From JABDMH01 sp965223105 (GTDB lineage Bacteria > Bacteroidota > Bacteroidia > Chitinophagales > Saprospiraceae): 64,000 nucleotides of DNA. Location of the stretch: contig OZ244987.1 in the NCBI GenBank assembly GCA_965223105.1, positions 868,001 to 932,000 on the forward strand, given 5' to 3'. The notes beneath the pieces are model-generated. The model was not told the DNA's origin and did not search any database. It was given only the letters and a program-made list of their open reading frames with translations. The translations under genes and the position numbers were made by a program. Below, piece after piece: positions 35,254 to 43,932 of this stretch (the stretch's first letter is position 1; every line of letters begins with the position of its first letter).

Positions 35254-38004
35254 ATGAAATATGTGTATGAATTTGGAGGAACAAAGACCGAGGGTCATGT
35301 TGGGATGAAGAATTTATTGGGTGGGAAAGGAGCCAATTTGGCAGAAATGAGTTTGATCGGTCTTCCAGTACCCCCGGGATTTACCATTTCCACGGAGGCA
35401 TGTACTCACTATTACCAGAGGGGGAAGAAGGAGATTTTGACATTATTGAAGGGTGAAATCAAAGATGCCTTGCGCTCTCTTGAAGATAAAACGGGTAAAA
35501 AATTTGGTGATCCCAACAATCCATTATTGCTTTCCGTAAGATCGGGTGCACGCATATCCATGCCGGGTATGATGGACACTGTTCTTAATTTGGGTATGAG
35601 CAAAGAAGTGGCCAAAGGGATGGCCAATCGATCTGGTCAGGATCGGCTCGCGTGGGACTCATACCGTAGATTCATTCATATGTATGGAGATGTAGTGATG
35701 GGCTTGAAACCTTCGGGTAAGGAAGACCTTGATCCCTTCGAAGAGATCATCACAAATTTTAAGAAGAGCAAGAATATTGTTCACGATACCCTGTTGACAT
35801 CGGAAGATTTGCAGGAGCTTTGCGAACAATACTTAGCGAAAATTGAGGAGAGATTGGGTCTGGAGATCCCCAATGATCCCTATGAGCAACTGGATCATGC
35901 GATCACTTCAGTGTTTGATAGCTGGATGGGAAGAAGGGCAATTCAATATCGAAAGATCAATCATATACCGTCTGATTGGGGAACTGCTGTGAATATTCAG
36001 ACGATGGTCTTTGGCAATGGTGGAGATGATTGTGCCACCGGTGTTGCATTTACCAGGGATCCAGCGACCGGAGAAAAGTTGTTTACCGGCGAATACCTGA
36101 TTAACGCCCAAGGAGAAGACGTAGTAGCTGGGATTCGTACCCCGCTCCAAATTACCAAGATAGGGTCGATTCGATGGGCCGAATTAAACGGCATCTCTGA
36201 AGATAAGCGAAGATCTGATTTTCCCAGCCTGGAAGAAACGATGCCCGACTTATATAAACAATTGGATGATTGTCAGCAATCTTTGGAGAGGCACTATGGC
36301 GATATGCAAGATCTCGAATTTACCATCGACAAACAAAAACTGTGGATTTTGCAGACAAGAGATGGTAAGCGCACCGGATCTGCTATGGTACGTATTGCTA
36401 TGGACCTTTTAGATGAGGGGTTGATTAGTGACAAAACGGCTTTAAGTAGAATCAATCCGGCAAAGATGGATGAACTGTTGCATCCCAGGTTTAAACCCAG
36501 AGCTTTGGAAGATGCCCTGTTGTTGACCCAGGGTCTACCAGCCTCCCCGGGAGCTGCATCAGGGCAAGTAGTGTTTTTTCCCGAAGATGCGGAGGAGCTA
36601 ACTAAGGATGGTAAGCAAGTAATATTGGTACGAATTGAGACCTCTCCTGAAGATATCCAAGGCATGCATGTTGCAGAGGGTATTTTGACCAGCAGGGGAG
36701 GGATGACCTCACACGCTGCGGTTGTGGCCAGAGGCATGGGCAAGTGTTGTATTTCCGGTGCCGGAACACTTCAGATTGATTATAAAACAAGGACTATCCA
36801 GATCGCCGGCACCAAGATCGAAGAAGGCGATTGGATCTCATTGGATGGTACCACCGGGATGGTCTATGCAGGCAGGATAGAGACCAGTGCAGTTCAGTTG
36901 TCTGAATCCTTCAACCGACTGATGAATCTATCCTCAAGGTTGGCGAAAATGAAAGTCTTGGCCAATGCAGATACGCCGGAAGATGCCACAGTTGCCAGAG
37001 AATTTGGAGCCGAGGGTATTGGATTATGTAGGACTGAACACATGTTTTTTCAAGAAGGACGGATCGATCTGGTACGCAAGATGATCTTGGCTCATAGTGA
37101 GGAAGGTAGAGTGGAAGCGTTGAAGAATCTTCTTCCCATTCAACGAAAGGACTTTGAAGAGATTTTTTCTGCAATGGAAGGCCTACCCGTAACCATTAGG
37201 CTTCTTGATCCTCCCCTTCATGAATTTCTTCCAACAGATGAGGAAAGCGAACGAATTTTGGCAGAGAAGATGGGAATTTCGGTGGAGGAGGTCAAGGAAA
37301 AGGTTGAGTTGTTGCATGAAATGAACCCCATGTTGGGGCATCGCGGTTGTAGATTAGCCAATACCTATCCGGAGATATCAGTGATGCAGACCCGGGCCAT
37401 TCTTGAAGCTGCTATCCATCTGCAAAAGGAGGGAAAAACAGTGAAACCTGAAATCATGATTCCTTTGGCAGGAATTAGCCGGGAAGTTTTCATGCAGATT
37501 GATGTTATTAATCAAACTGCTATCGAAGTCTTTGAAGAACTGGGAGAACAAGTTGATTTTAAGATTGGTACTATGATCGAAATACCACGGGCGGCTTTGA
37601 TTGCAGATAGATTTGCAGACCGTGTCGACTTTTTCTCTTTTGGCACCAATGACCTTACACAGATGACCTATGGTTATTCCAGGGATGATTTTGGAAAATT
37701 TCTTCCCGTATATCTGAGTAAGGGTATTCTCAAGGCAGATCCTTTTACCACCATCGATCAGTTTGGTGTTGGGGAATTGGTGGAGATCGGTACCAGAAGA
37801 GGAAGGTCGGTCCACCCAGGTCTGAAGGTCGGTGTATGTGGAGAACATGGGGGGGATCCCACCTCCATTAGATTTTTTCACCGAACGGGCTTGGATTATG
37901 TAAGTTGTTCTCCCTATCGAGTACCCGTTGCTCGATTGGTAGCGGCTCAAGCCAGCATAGGAGAAGAAGTGAAAGCAGTAGCGCCAGAAATCGTGGAAAC
38001 TTAG
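35254..38004 (+). CDS. ppdK: Pyruvate, phosphate dikinase
   Basis: 916 residues, the usual bacterial length. The ATP-grasp domain opens with KNLLGGKGANLAEMSLIGLP and contains LSVRSGARISMPGMMDTVLN. The central phosphohistidine domain carries GGMTSHAAVVARGMGKCCIS with catalytic His487. The C-terminal TIM barrel shows GAEGIGLCRTEHMF, then FFSFGTNDLTQMTYGYSRDD and VCGEHGGDP near the end. It interconverts ATP, phosphate and pyruvate with AMP, pyrophosphate and PEP, in glycolysis or gluconeogenesis. Cytoplasmic. No PDRP regulatory protein gene is adjacent. Two small genes follow on the same strand, the first after 93 bases. Confidence 0.97.
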   Translation: MKYVYEFGGTKTEGHVGMKNLLGGKGANLAEMSLIGLPVPPGFTISTEACTHYYQRGKKEILTLLKGEIKDALRSLEDKTGKKFGDPNNPLLLSVRSGARISMPGMMDTVLNLGMSKEVAKGMANRSGQDRLAWDSYRRFIHMYGDVVMGLKPSGKEDLDPFEEIITNFKKSKNIVHDTLLTSEDLQELCEQYLAKIEERLGLEIPNDPYEQLDHAITSVFDSWMGRRAIQYRKINHIPSDWGTAVNIQTMVFGNGGDDCATGVAFTRDPATGEKLFTGEYLINAQGEDVVAGIRTPLQITKIGSIRWAELNGISEDKRRSDFPSLEETMPDLYKQLDDCQQSLERHYGDMQDLEFTIDKQKLWILQTRDGKRTGSAMVRIAMDLLDEGLISDKTALSRINPAKMDELLHPRFKPRALEDALLLTQGLPASPGAASGQVVFFPEDAEELTKDGKQVILVRIETSPEDIQGMHVAEGILTSRGGMTSHAAVVARGMGKCCISGAGTLQIDYKTRTIQIAGTKIEEGDWISLDGTTGMVYAGRIETSAVQLSESFNRLMNLSSRLAKMKVLANADTPEDATVAREFGAEGIGLCRTEHMFFQEGRIDLVRKMILAHSEEGRVEALKNLLPIQRKDFEEIFSAMEGLPVTIRLLDPPLHEFLPTDEESERILAEKMGISVEEVKEKVELLHEMNPMLGHRGCRLANTYPEISVMQTRAILEAAIHLQKEGKTVKPEIMIPLAGISREVFMQIDVINQTAIEVFEELGEQVDFKIGTMIEIPRAALIADRFADRVDFFSFGTNDLTQMTYGYSRDDFGKFLPVYLSKGILKADPFTTIDQFGVGELVEIGTRRGRSVHPGLKVGVCGEHGGDPTSIRFFHRTGLDYVSCSPYRVPVARLVAAQASIGEEVKAVAPEIVET

Positions 38005-38097
38005 TAGGCCTTGTTTTTCACGATCATCAGTGGGTTTGACCTAGATCAATGGTTGGGATTCCAGTTATTGCGAAGTTCAGGGAAAATGTAGTAAGAG

Positions 38098-38475
38098 ATG
38101 AAAACTATAGATCCAAACCAGAACTTGCAGCAAGGATCCCAACTACTTGACTTTGCTGGTCAAGAGCTTAATCGGGCTGAAGAAGATGTGGTTACTTTTT
38201 TGGCGTGCAATACCATCAAAAGAGGCATCAATTGCTATTTGATGGCATTTCTTCAATCACATGGTCAGCAACCTCCAAGAGAAATGACCTCGGAACAACT
38301 GCGGGAATTCTGTATTGCGATTGATCCTTTGTTTGAAGTGATTGACTTTACACCATTGGATTGTTCTCATGAGGAGGGGGCGGCAAATTTTTGCTTGGAA
38401 ATAGATCATGTTCAGGAGTGCTTAGATCTTGCACACCAGGTTCGAGACATCGTGTTGGATAGAATCGAGCGGTAA
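38098..38475 (+). CDS. Small helical protein, HEPN-like, unknown function
   Basis: 125 residues, all predicted helix. Features such as NTIKRGINCYLMAFLQSHGQ, the EQLREFC turn and the final helix (HVQECLDLAHQVRDIVLDRI) recall HEPN domains, in which a lipid-free four-helix bundle often binds nucleotides. The R-x4-6-H ribonuclease motif is absent, so a toxin role is not supported. Contains five cysteines, high for a cytoplasmic protein this size. It follows ppdK by 93 bases and precedes another small gene by 13 bases, so the three may share a transcript. The fold guess is tentative. Confidence 0.55.
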   Translation: MKTIDPNQNLQQGSQLLDFAGQELNRAEEDVVTFLACNTIKRGINCYLMAFLQSHGQQPPREMTSEQLREFCIAIDPLFEVIDFTPLDCSHEEGAANFCLEIDHVQECLDLAHQVRDIVLDRIER

Positions 38476-38488
38476 ATCTTGTCTTCAA

Positions 38489-38668
38489 ATGGATATACCG
38501 GCTAAATATAAACCGATCCTTCTGGAGGCCCTTGAAGACCTAATGTATCGCGTTTCCCCGGATTTAGATAAAATGAAGGGCCAACCACTAAGTGAGGAAC
38601 GTAGATATTTAACTCAGAGGCAGCGAGATATTGAAGATCTTCAACACTTGATATCCATGACCAACTAG
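38489..38668 (+). CDS. 59-residue protein, unknown function
   Basis: Read from the ATG at 38489; an in-frame codon at 38429 would overlap the previous gene by 47 bases and adds a cysteine-rich stretch that looks like translation of the neighbour. The product (MDIPAKYKPILLEALEDLMY..., QRQRDIEDLQHLISMTN) is charged and helical, with a hydrophobic face. No family recognised. Its 13-base distance from the HEPN-like gene suggests they work together. Confidence 0.5.
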   Translation: MDIPAKYKPILLEALEDLMYRVSPDLDKMKGQPLSEERRYLTQRQRDIEDLQHLISMTN

Positions 38669-39387
38669 TGAGTCTACTCCGAAAAGGTTACCAAATCAAA
38701 AAAGGCTCTTTTGGCGATCTTTCCCCGCTACGCCAAGGCTTCGACGGGACAGCCCATTTTTCTCAATCGGCTGATACTCAGGCATCACCCAATCTCGAAA
38801 AAGTGAAAATCTCACCTGCCCGACTTCGTCAGTCAGGCTGGTCCAAAATAGGCTCATTTTATGAAGATGGCACTTTCCGGAGTAGCCTCACTAATACTCT
38901 GTCAAGCCAAGTAAGAAATGCGATTTGGTTATTCTTTGAAGGATCTCCTCACAACATGTATTGTCCAGACTTTAATTTTAATCATCTTGGCACATAGGTA
39001 TGGGTTAGTAAAAGTTTTGAGGGAAGGGAAATCTGTGCGATATTTTAATAAAAAGGCGAATAATAGATCGTTTCCATCTGGCTTTACCAAATTGAATTTT
39101 TTGGAGAATTATTGAATCAAAATCTGATTCTTCATCTATTTTTCGACAAGCGCGTTTTGCCGTTCTTCTATGATACTTGTTCATTATTTACTTGCGCACA
39201 TAATAGTCGTTTTATTGGCAGACATTGGATTGAACTACTCCCTTGATATATAGGTATTTATATTGCTTTGATCGAGTCTCTCTCTTCCATTGACTGTCGC
39301 TGATAATAATCAGTAGATCCTATGATGGCAGTCATGTGTTGCAGGTGGTCTTGGTGGTACCTTGCAGGTGTTTAAAAAACCAGGGTG
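38669..39387. other. Long spacer, no convincing gene
   Basis: 719 bases. A frame at 38668-38997 begins at GTG inside the preceding stop region and has low-quality composition; I reject it. No hairpin or repeat stands out. The promoter of the first YceI gene is expected near the right end, where the sequence becomes AT-rich. Confidence 0.35.
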
Positions 39388-39987
39388 ATGAAGAAAATTG
39401 CGTTGTTTCTATTCTTTTTATCAATTACTTTTTATGCTATTTCACAGCAGAACCTACAGTTGGTGAATAGTGAGGTGTCTATTTCAGGTACTTCAACCAT
39501 GCATGACTGGAAAATTATCGTAACTGATATTGATTTTATCGGCAAGGCAGACATGTCGGGGAAAGATATTAAATCCTTGAGAGATATTCACGTGAAGATT
39601 CCGGTAAAGAACTTAAAGAGTGAGAAACAAAGTTCAGCAATGGACAAGAATACTTACCGAGCGCTAAAAAGTGATGAGTTTGAAGTGATTCAATTTGTGA
39701 CTGTAAGTCCGGTCAGCATTTCCGGTATCTCAGAAGGAATTGAAATAGATCTCAACGGTAAATTGACCATTGCTGGAGTTACGCAAGATATGTTATTAAA
39801 GGCCTCAGGATCTAAAATGAAAGACAATAAGATTCGATTCTCAGGTTCCCTGGATTTATTGATGAGCGAATTTAAAGTGGAGGCCCCAACATTTCTGATG
39901 GGAGCATTTAAGACTGGAGACAAAGTGACCGTTGAATATAATATTGAACTAAAAATTGAAGGAGAACACAATAATGTTGATGGCTAG
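39388..39987 (+). CDS. YceI family secreted protein (first copy)
   Basis: 199 residues from the ATG at 39388, preferred over the GTG one codon before. Signal peptide (KIALFLFFLSITFYAISQQ). The lipocalin-like YceI barrel shows VNSEVSISGTSTMHDWKIIV at the start, then the conserved LKSDEFEVIQFVT (order S-D-x-F-x-x-x-x-F) and LNGKLTIAGVTQDM, ending MGAFKTGDKVTVEYNIEL. YceI proteins bind isoprenoid or other lipids in the periplasm. It begins a group with an outer-membrane barrel protein (46-base gap) and a second YceI protein. Confidence 0.9.
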   Translation: MKKIALFLFFLSITFYAISQQNLQLVNSEVSISGTSTMHDWKIIVTDIDFIGKADMSGKDIKSLRDIHVKIPVKNLKSEKQSSAMDKNTYRALKSDEFEVIQFVTVSPVSISGISEGIEIDLNGKLTIAGVTQDMLLKASGSKMKDNKIRFSGSLDLLMSEFKVEAPTFLMGAFKTGDKVTVEYNIELKIEGEHNNVDG

Positions 39988-40033
39988 CCATCAGCTATTT
40001 TAATCTAATTCTTAAAATTTAAAATTCTAAGTC

Positions 40034-41350
40034 ATGAAAGGAGGTATTTTTTCCAAGTTGCTGGCGATACTGCTGATTGGAGCTGCGGTCACAAGCCTCC
40101 AAGCTCAACGAGCACAGATCCAGTATTTCCGGCCTTACGGCAAAGACGGTATTTCGATTTTTGAAACGCCAAAACTACACACACCTTTTGAAGGACAAAA
40201 GGTCAGGATCGGGGCGCATTTTACGCAACAATTTCAAGCGTTGGAGAGTGAGAACAAATTGTTTTTCGATGAGGAGTCGCAGCCTGTAAACAGCATCATG
40301 AATACTAAGCCGGGCTTTAATTTGGCTACTGCTAATTTAAATATTGATGCTCAACTAGACGATGGTATACGACTTAATGTAGTAACTTATCTTTCTTCTC
40401 GGCACCATGCTGAGGCCTGGGTAAAGGGAGGCTATATTCAATTTGATAAATTGGCTTTTCTAAACAGTGAGTTCTTTGATGACTTAATGGAGAAGGTAAC
40501 CATTAAGGTCGGCCATATGGAGATCAACTACGGCGATGGCCACTTCAGACGTACCGATAATGGCAATGCCATTCAGAACCCATTTGTAGGAAATTACATT
40601 TTGGATGCTTTTAACACCGAGATTGGTGCTGAACTATATTATCAAGATCAGGGCTTTGTTGCCATGCTCGGTGCTACTGGTGGAGAGATCAATGGCAACG
40701 TCAATGAGTTGTCAGTTACAGAAACGGACGATAAGGCTAAGCGAAGTCCATCTTACATTGGAAAACTCGCGTACAATGTACTGTCGGACCGTAGTCACTT
40801 CCGCGTAAGTGGATCATTGTATTACACAGCAAGCTCAGCCGCTAATCACCTCTTTGACGGAGACCGGGGCGGCTCGAGATATTATTCGGTGATGACTGCT
40901 CCAGGAAACCGTCCTGGAGATAGAGGATGGTTTGCCACTGGCAGATATAATCCTGGTTTTAGTGATGAGGTTACTGCATTTCAGGGAAATGTTTTCTTCA
41001 ACTCCAATGGTATTGAGCTTTTTGGTCTTGTAGAAACAGGCAAAGGAAGAAAGCATAGTGAAGTGGATAAACGAAACGTAAATCAGGTGGCTGTCGAGGG
41101 ATTGTACCGATTTGGAGGAAATGATAATCTGTATATTGGAGCGAGATATAATGTGGTTAGTGCCGATGATCTCAGTGGAGAAGAAATTACTATTGATCGC
41201 ATTCAATTGGGTGCTGGTTGGTTCTTGACGAACAATATTCTATTAAAAGGAGAGTATGTCAATCAAAACTACAAGGATTTTCCAGCAACCAGTGTTCATA
41301 GTGAAGGTCAATTCAATGGATTTGTTATCGAAGCAGCAGTGGGTTTCTGA
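40034..41350 (+). CDS. Outer-membrane beta-barrel (porin-like) protein
   Basis: 438 residues with signal peptide (LLAILLIGAAVTSLQAQ). The rest alternates polar and aromatic residues in strands of 9-11, with short periplasmic turns and longer acidic loops, and ends in VIEAAVGF, the terminal aromatic expected of outer-membrane barrels. FEGQKVRIGAHFTQQFQALE and VKVGHMEINYGDGHFRR-like segments recall phosphate-selective porin (OprO/P-like) proteins of Bacteroidota, but substrate is not evident. Its position between two YceI genes suggests a shared function in moving a lipophilic compound. A hairpin with T-run follows the stop. Confidence 0.78.
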   Translation: MKGGIFSKLLAILLIGAAVTSLQAQRAQIQYFRPYGKDGISIFETPKLHTPFEGQKVRIGAHFTQQFQALESENKLFFDEESQPVNSIMNTKPGFNLATANLNIDAQLDDGIRLNVVTYLSSRHHAEAWVKGGYIQFDKLAFLNSEFFDDLMEKVTIKVGHMEINYGDGHFRRTDNGNAIQNPFVGNYILDAFNTEIGAELYYQDQGFVAMLGATGGEINGNVNELSVTETDDKAKRSPSYIGKLAYNVLSDRSHFRVSGSLYYTASSAANHLFDGDRGGSRYYSVMTAPGNRPGDRGWFATGRYNPGFSDEVTAFQGNVFFNSNGIELFGLVETGKGRKHSEVDKRNVNQVAVEGLYRFGGNDNLYIGARYNVVSADDLSGEEITIDRIQLGAGWFLTNNILLKGEYVNQNYKDFPATSVHSEGQFNGFVIEAAVGF

Positions 41351-41389
41351 TATCGCCCTCATGGCTTATATCACAACAACTCATGAACG

Positions 41390-41420
41390 AGGAGAGGGAA
41401 TTGTTCCCTCTTCTTGTTTT
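41390..41420 (+). terminator. Rho-independent terminator-like hairpin
   Basis: An 11-bp stem (41390-41400 pairing with 41404-41414, core AGAGGGAA/TTCCCTCT, one G-T pair), a TTG loop, then TGTTTT. It stands between the barrel gene and the second YceI gene, 12 bases before the latter's ATG, so read-through would have to be partial or the hairpin regulates the downstream gene. Confidence 0.65.
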
Positions 41421-41432
41421 TAAGATAAACTC

Positions 41433-42068
41433 ATGAAATTTCCAGGATTGTTTACAGTTATTTTTCTGATCACCTCCGGATTTGGATTTCTTTCACCAAC
41501 ACCGGATATGACTTATGAGTTTGTGATTGAAAAAGAAAGCCAAATCAACATCTTGGGTAGCAGTAATATTACAGAGTTTACTTGTTGCTGCGAAGATGAG
41601 TTTACTCCCCAGAGATTCTTCTACCAGCGGCTTGCCAACGGCAGCTATCAGTTTAGTGGGGCCGAACTGAGAGTGAATAGTGATGCCATTGATTGTGGTG
41701 GTAAGATGATCAATCAGGACATGCAGAAGACACTGAAGGCCGATGAGCATCCATTCATCACCATAGAATTATTGGAAGGCAATGTGGTGTATAGAGATCC
41801 CACAAGTGAAAGAGACGTGTCTAAGGTACAGGCCACTGCGGTCATGACCATTGCCCAACGCTCACAGTCCCGGCTTGTAACCATTGACATGACCTCCATC
41901 GGAGAGCAGAGGTTTCGATTTGAAGGCAGCACCACATTACTACTTTCAGACTTTGGTTTAGAGGCGCCCAGGGCCCTTCTGGGGCTCATCAAAGTTGATG
42001 ATCGTATGATTATTGATTTTGATCTCATCGTGCAGCTGACCCAGCCAACAGGAAACGTTGGCCAATAA
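41433..42068 (+). CDS. YceI-like secreted protein (second copy)
   Basis: 211 residues with signal peptide (FTVIFLITSGFGFLSPTP). It keeps the YceI pattern (INILGSSNITEFTCCCEDEF, then MQKTLKADEHPFITIELLE with K-A-D-x-x-P-F-I and a final ALLGLIKVDDRMIIDFDLIV) but is clearly diverged from the copy at 39388. It has CCC plus a C-G-G, giving extra cysteines that may bind metal or pair. It is preceded by a terminator-like hairpin. Predicted periplasmic lipid or quinone binder; function unproven. Confidence 0.78.
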   Translation: MKFPGLFTVIFLITSGFGFLSPTPDMTYEFVIEKESQINILGSSNITEFTCCCEDEFTPQRFFYQRLANGSYQFSGAELRVNSDAIDCGGKMINQDMQKTLKADEHPFITIELLEGNVVYRDPTSERDVSKVQATAVMTIAQRSQSRLVTIDMTSIGEQRFRFEGSTTLLLSDFGLEAPRALLGLIKVDDRMIIDFDLIVQLTQPTGNVGQ

Positions 42069-42131
42069 GATTTCCCTGATTTTTTTGGCATAAGCTTGTT
42101 TAGGTTAACCTCGCAGATTGCTTCATCGACT

Positions 42132-42149
42132 AAGGGTGCTTACACCCTT
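42132..42149. terminator. Hairpin between convergent genes
   Basis: AAGGGTG-CTTA-CACCCTT is a perfect 7-bp stem between the second YceI gene (plus) and the Rof gene (minus). No T-run follows on either strand, so a terminator role is only suggested by position. Confidence 0.3.
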
Positions 42150-42194
42150 GTGCTTGGTCGCTGGTGGATTTTTCGGTGTAGTAATGCATTTAAG

Positions 42195-42464
42195 CTATCG
42201 ATATCTTTCATGATCAGGTGACAAACCATTTACCGAAAGGATATGATCCAATCTAATGGTTGATCCATTGTCTAAAATCATGTATTCTTCACCCTGGTCG
42301 GAACGAAAATTGACGATTATGCCACGATGCTTTTGTATTTGATCATGGTTATTTCTACTGTAGATCTCACATTCGACAGCCAATGTGGCAAGCGCCTCCA
42401 GTTCATCATGGTAGTGACACGAGATAGGTTGATATCCTGACGGATCACTTTTCTGACGTGACAT
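42195..42464 (-). CDS. rof: Rho-binding antiterminator (Rof family)
   Basis: 89 residues. The motif YQPISCHYHDELEALATLAV is the family hallmark (Y-x-P-I-x-C-x-x-x-D-x-L-E-A-L-A), and YMILDNGSTIRLDHILSVNG is the conserved Sm-like second half. Rof binds the primary site of Rho and inhibits termination. Expected cytoplasmic. The ATG overlaps the stop of the upstream PLP-decarboxylase gene by one base (TAATG), so translation is coupled and the two are co-expressed. Assignment to the family is firm; the symbol follows the E. coli homologue. Confidence 0.88.
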   Translation of the reverse strand: MSRQKSDPSGYQPISCHYHDELEALATLAVECEIYSRNNHDQIQKHRGIIVNFRSDQGEEYMILDNGSTIRLDHILSVNGLSPDHERYR

Positions 42465-43873
42465 TAGTTGGTGGAAATGTTATGTGCAATTCTGACAATT
42501 TCATCCAGGAGATTTGAGATGGTCTCCCGGCTGGTATGTAAATTCATAATGACCAAGCGGAAATATGTTTTGCCTTTGATCTCTGTGCAGGTGACGTAAT
42601 AATTTCCCTGGCCGATCAAGCTATTTCTCAATTCCAACTGATTAAATTTTTCTGGTAAATATGTAAAACAGATGATGTTGGCATGCGTTGGGAATGGGCA
42701 GCTAAATCCTGGAGTTTGGTTGATCAGGTGGGCAAAGTTTCGGGTGTGATCGAAGAGCTTTGCCATGAAGTTGCCCATGCCCTTTTCTCCAATCGTCGCC
42801 AAGACGAGAAATAACCTAGTACCTAAAGCGGCTTTGGTGCATTCCAGTTGATTGGGTAAGGTATCTACACCCGGGTTGTCTTTTTCATGAAAGAGGTAAC
42901 TGGCTTTCTGGCTGAAGGTACCTTCCAGATCGGCCCGATCCTTAAACAATATTCCCGTGCAGAGAGCTGAGGTTTGCATTAACTTATGGGCATCCCAAAT
43001 CAGCGAATCGGCGCTTTCGATACCTTGTAAATAATGCCGGTATTTAACGGATAGTAAAGCTGTGGCTCCATGGGCGGAATCCAGATGAAACCAAATTTCT
43101 TCGCGGCTACAGATCGCGGCAATTTCATCTATCGGATCATACAGCCCAGTGGCGGTTGCACAGGCATTGGCCACTACTGCCATGATTTGTTTACCTGCTT
43201 TGCGTGCCTGCTCAATTACTGTAATCATCGCCCGTGGAATAATCATCTCATTATGATCCGTAGGCAGGTGCCAAATACTTTCCTCACCCAGACCCATAAT
43301 GGCTACAGCCCTGCTAATAGAATAGTGGGCATTGAATGGACAAAGTACAATGAGATTTTCCGGATTCCCCTGCTTCCAAGAATTGGGTCCAATCTTGGCC
43401 CGGGCGGCCAGCATGGCATGCAGGTTAGCAATCGAACCTCCATGAGTGAGAACACCTCCACCAGATTCCTGCCAACCGACCTTCTCCAACATCCACCTAA
43501 TTACCGCCTGCTCGGCAGCTGCCGCACTGGGTCCCATCTCATAAATTGACATTGGGTTCGCTACGATACCTTGCAGCAACCCACCGATCAAGTTGGCAGG
43601 GTGGGGGGTTGCCACCTGATGCCCCAAGTATGCAGGGTGATGCAGCCGCATACTGTTTGCCAGATAAACTTTTAGAAAGGCTTGCAGCCCCTTGTGGTCT
43701 AAACCTCCTTGTCTTATAAGTTCGTCCAAATGGAGCTCACTATTGACCTCCTCAATGGGGTTCAATTGTACTACCGGACCACTACCAGAAAAACTCTCGT
43801 GATAGTAGTCACTGAGAATATTCAGTGCCGCTGTGGAAGATTCCCTGAGAATGGTGTTGATATCTTCTACCAT
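42464..43873 (-). CDS. PLP-dependent group II amino acid decarboxylase
   Basis: 469 residues. The PLP-binding lysine lies in SLIWDAHKLMQTSALCTGIL (D-x-H-K), preceded by WFHLDSAHGATALLS, where D binds the pyridine nitrogen. The N-terminal HPAYLGHQVATPHPANLIGG is the group II start, and GGVLTHGGSIANLHAMLAAR binds the phosphate. Candidates are diaminobutyrate, aspartate, tyrosine or aromatic amino acid decarboxylases; sequence alone does not separate them. Makes a primary amine in the cytoplasm. Overlaps the rof start by one base. Confidence 0.88.
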   Translation of the reverse strand: MVEDINTILRESSTAALNILSDYYHESFSGSGPVVQLNPIEEVNSELHLDELIRQGGLDHKGLQAFLKVYLANSMRLHHPAYLGHQVATPHPANLIGGLLQGIVANPMSIYEMGPSAAAAEQAVIRWMLEKVGWQESGGGVLTHGGSIANLHAMLAARAKIGPNSWKQGNPENLIVLCPFNAHYSISRAVAIMGLGEESIWHLPTDHNEMIIPRAMITVIEQARKAGKQIMAVVANACATATGLYDPIDEIAAICSREEIWFHLDSAHGATALLSVKYRHYLQGIESADSLIWDAHKLMQTSALCTGILFKDRADLEGTFSQKASYLFHEKDNPGVDTLPNQLECTKAALGTRLFLVLATIGEKGMGNFMAKLFDHTRNFAHLINQTPGFSCPFPTHANIICFTYLPEKFNQLELRNSLIGQGNYYVTCTEIKGKTYFRLVIMNLHTSRETISNLLDEIVRIAHNISTN

Positions 43874-43932
43874 GGTTTTGGTTGATTGATGTCTTTAAGG
43901 AGTTGTGTGTCAAGAGGAATAGATTGTTTCGT

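Noticed and set aside
37378..37950. 190-codon open frame on the minus strand
   Set aside because: Wholly antisense to the well-supported ppdK gene and without any protein family pattern; a codon-bias shadow.
38098..38668. HEPN-like protein plus tiny neighbour as a toxin-antitoxin pair
   Set aside because: No R-x4-6-H ribonuclease motif is visible in the 125-residue protein, and the partner has no nucleotidyltransferase or DNA-binding pattern.
38668..38997. 109-codon frame starting with GTG
   Set aside because: Overlaps the preceding stop, lacks a family match or protein-like hydrophobic pattern, and is probably spacer sequence.
43070..43549. 159-codon frame on the plus strand
   Set aside because: Antisense to the PLP decarboxylase, whose motifs are clear on the other strand.
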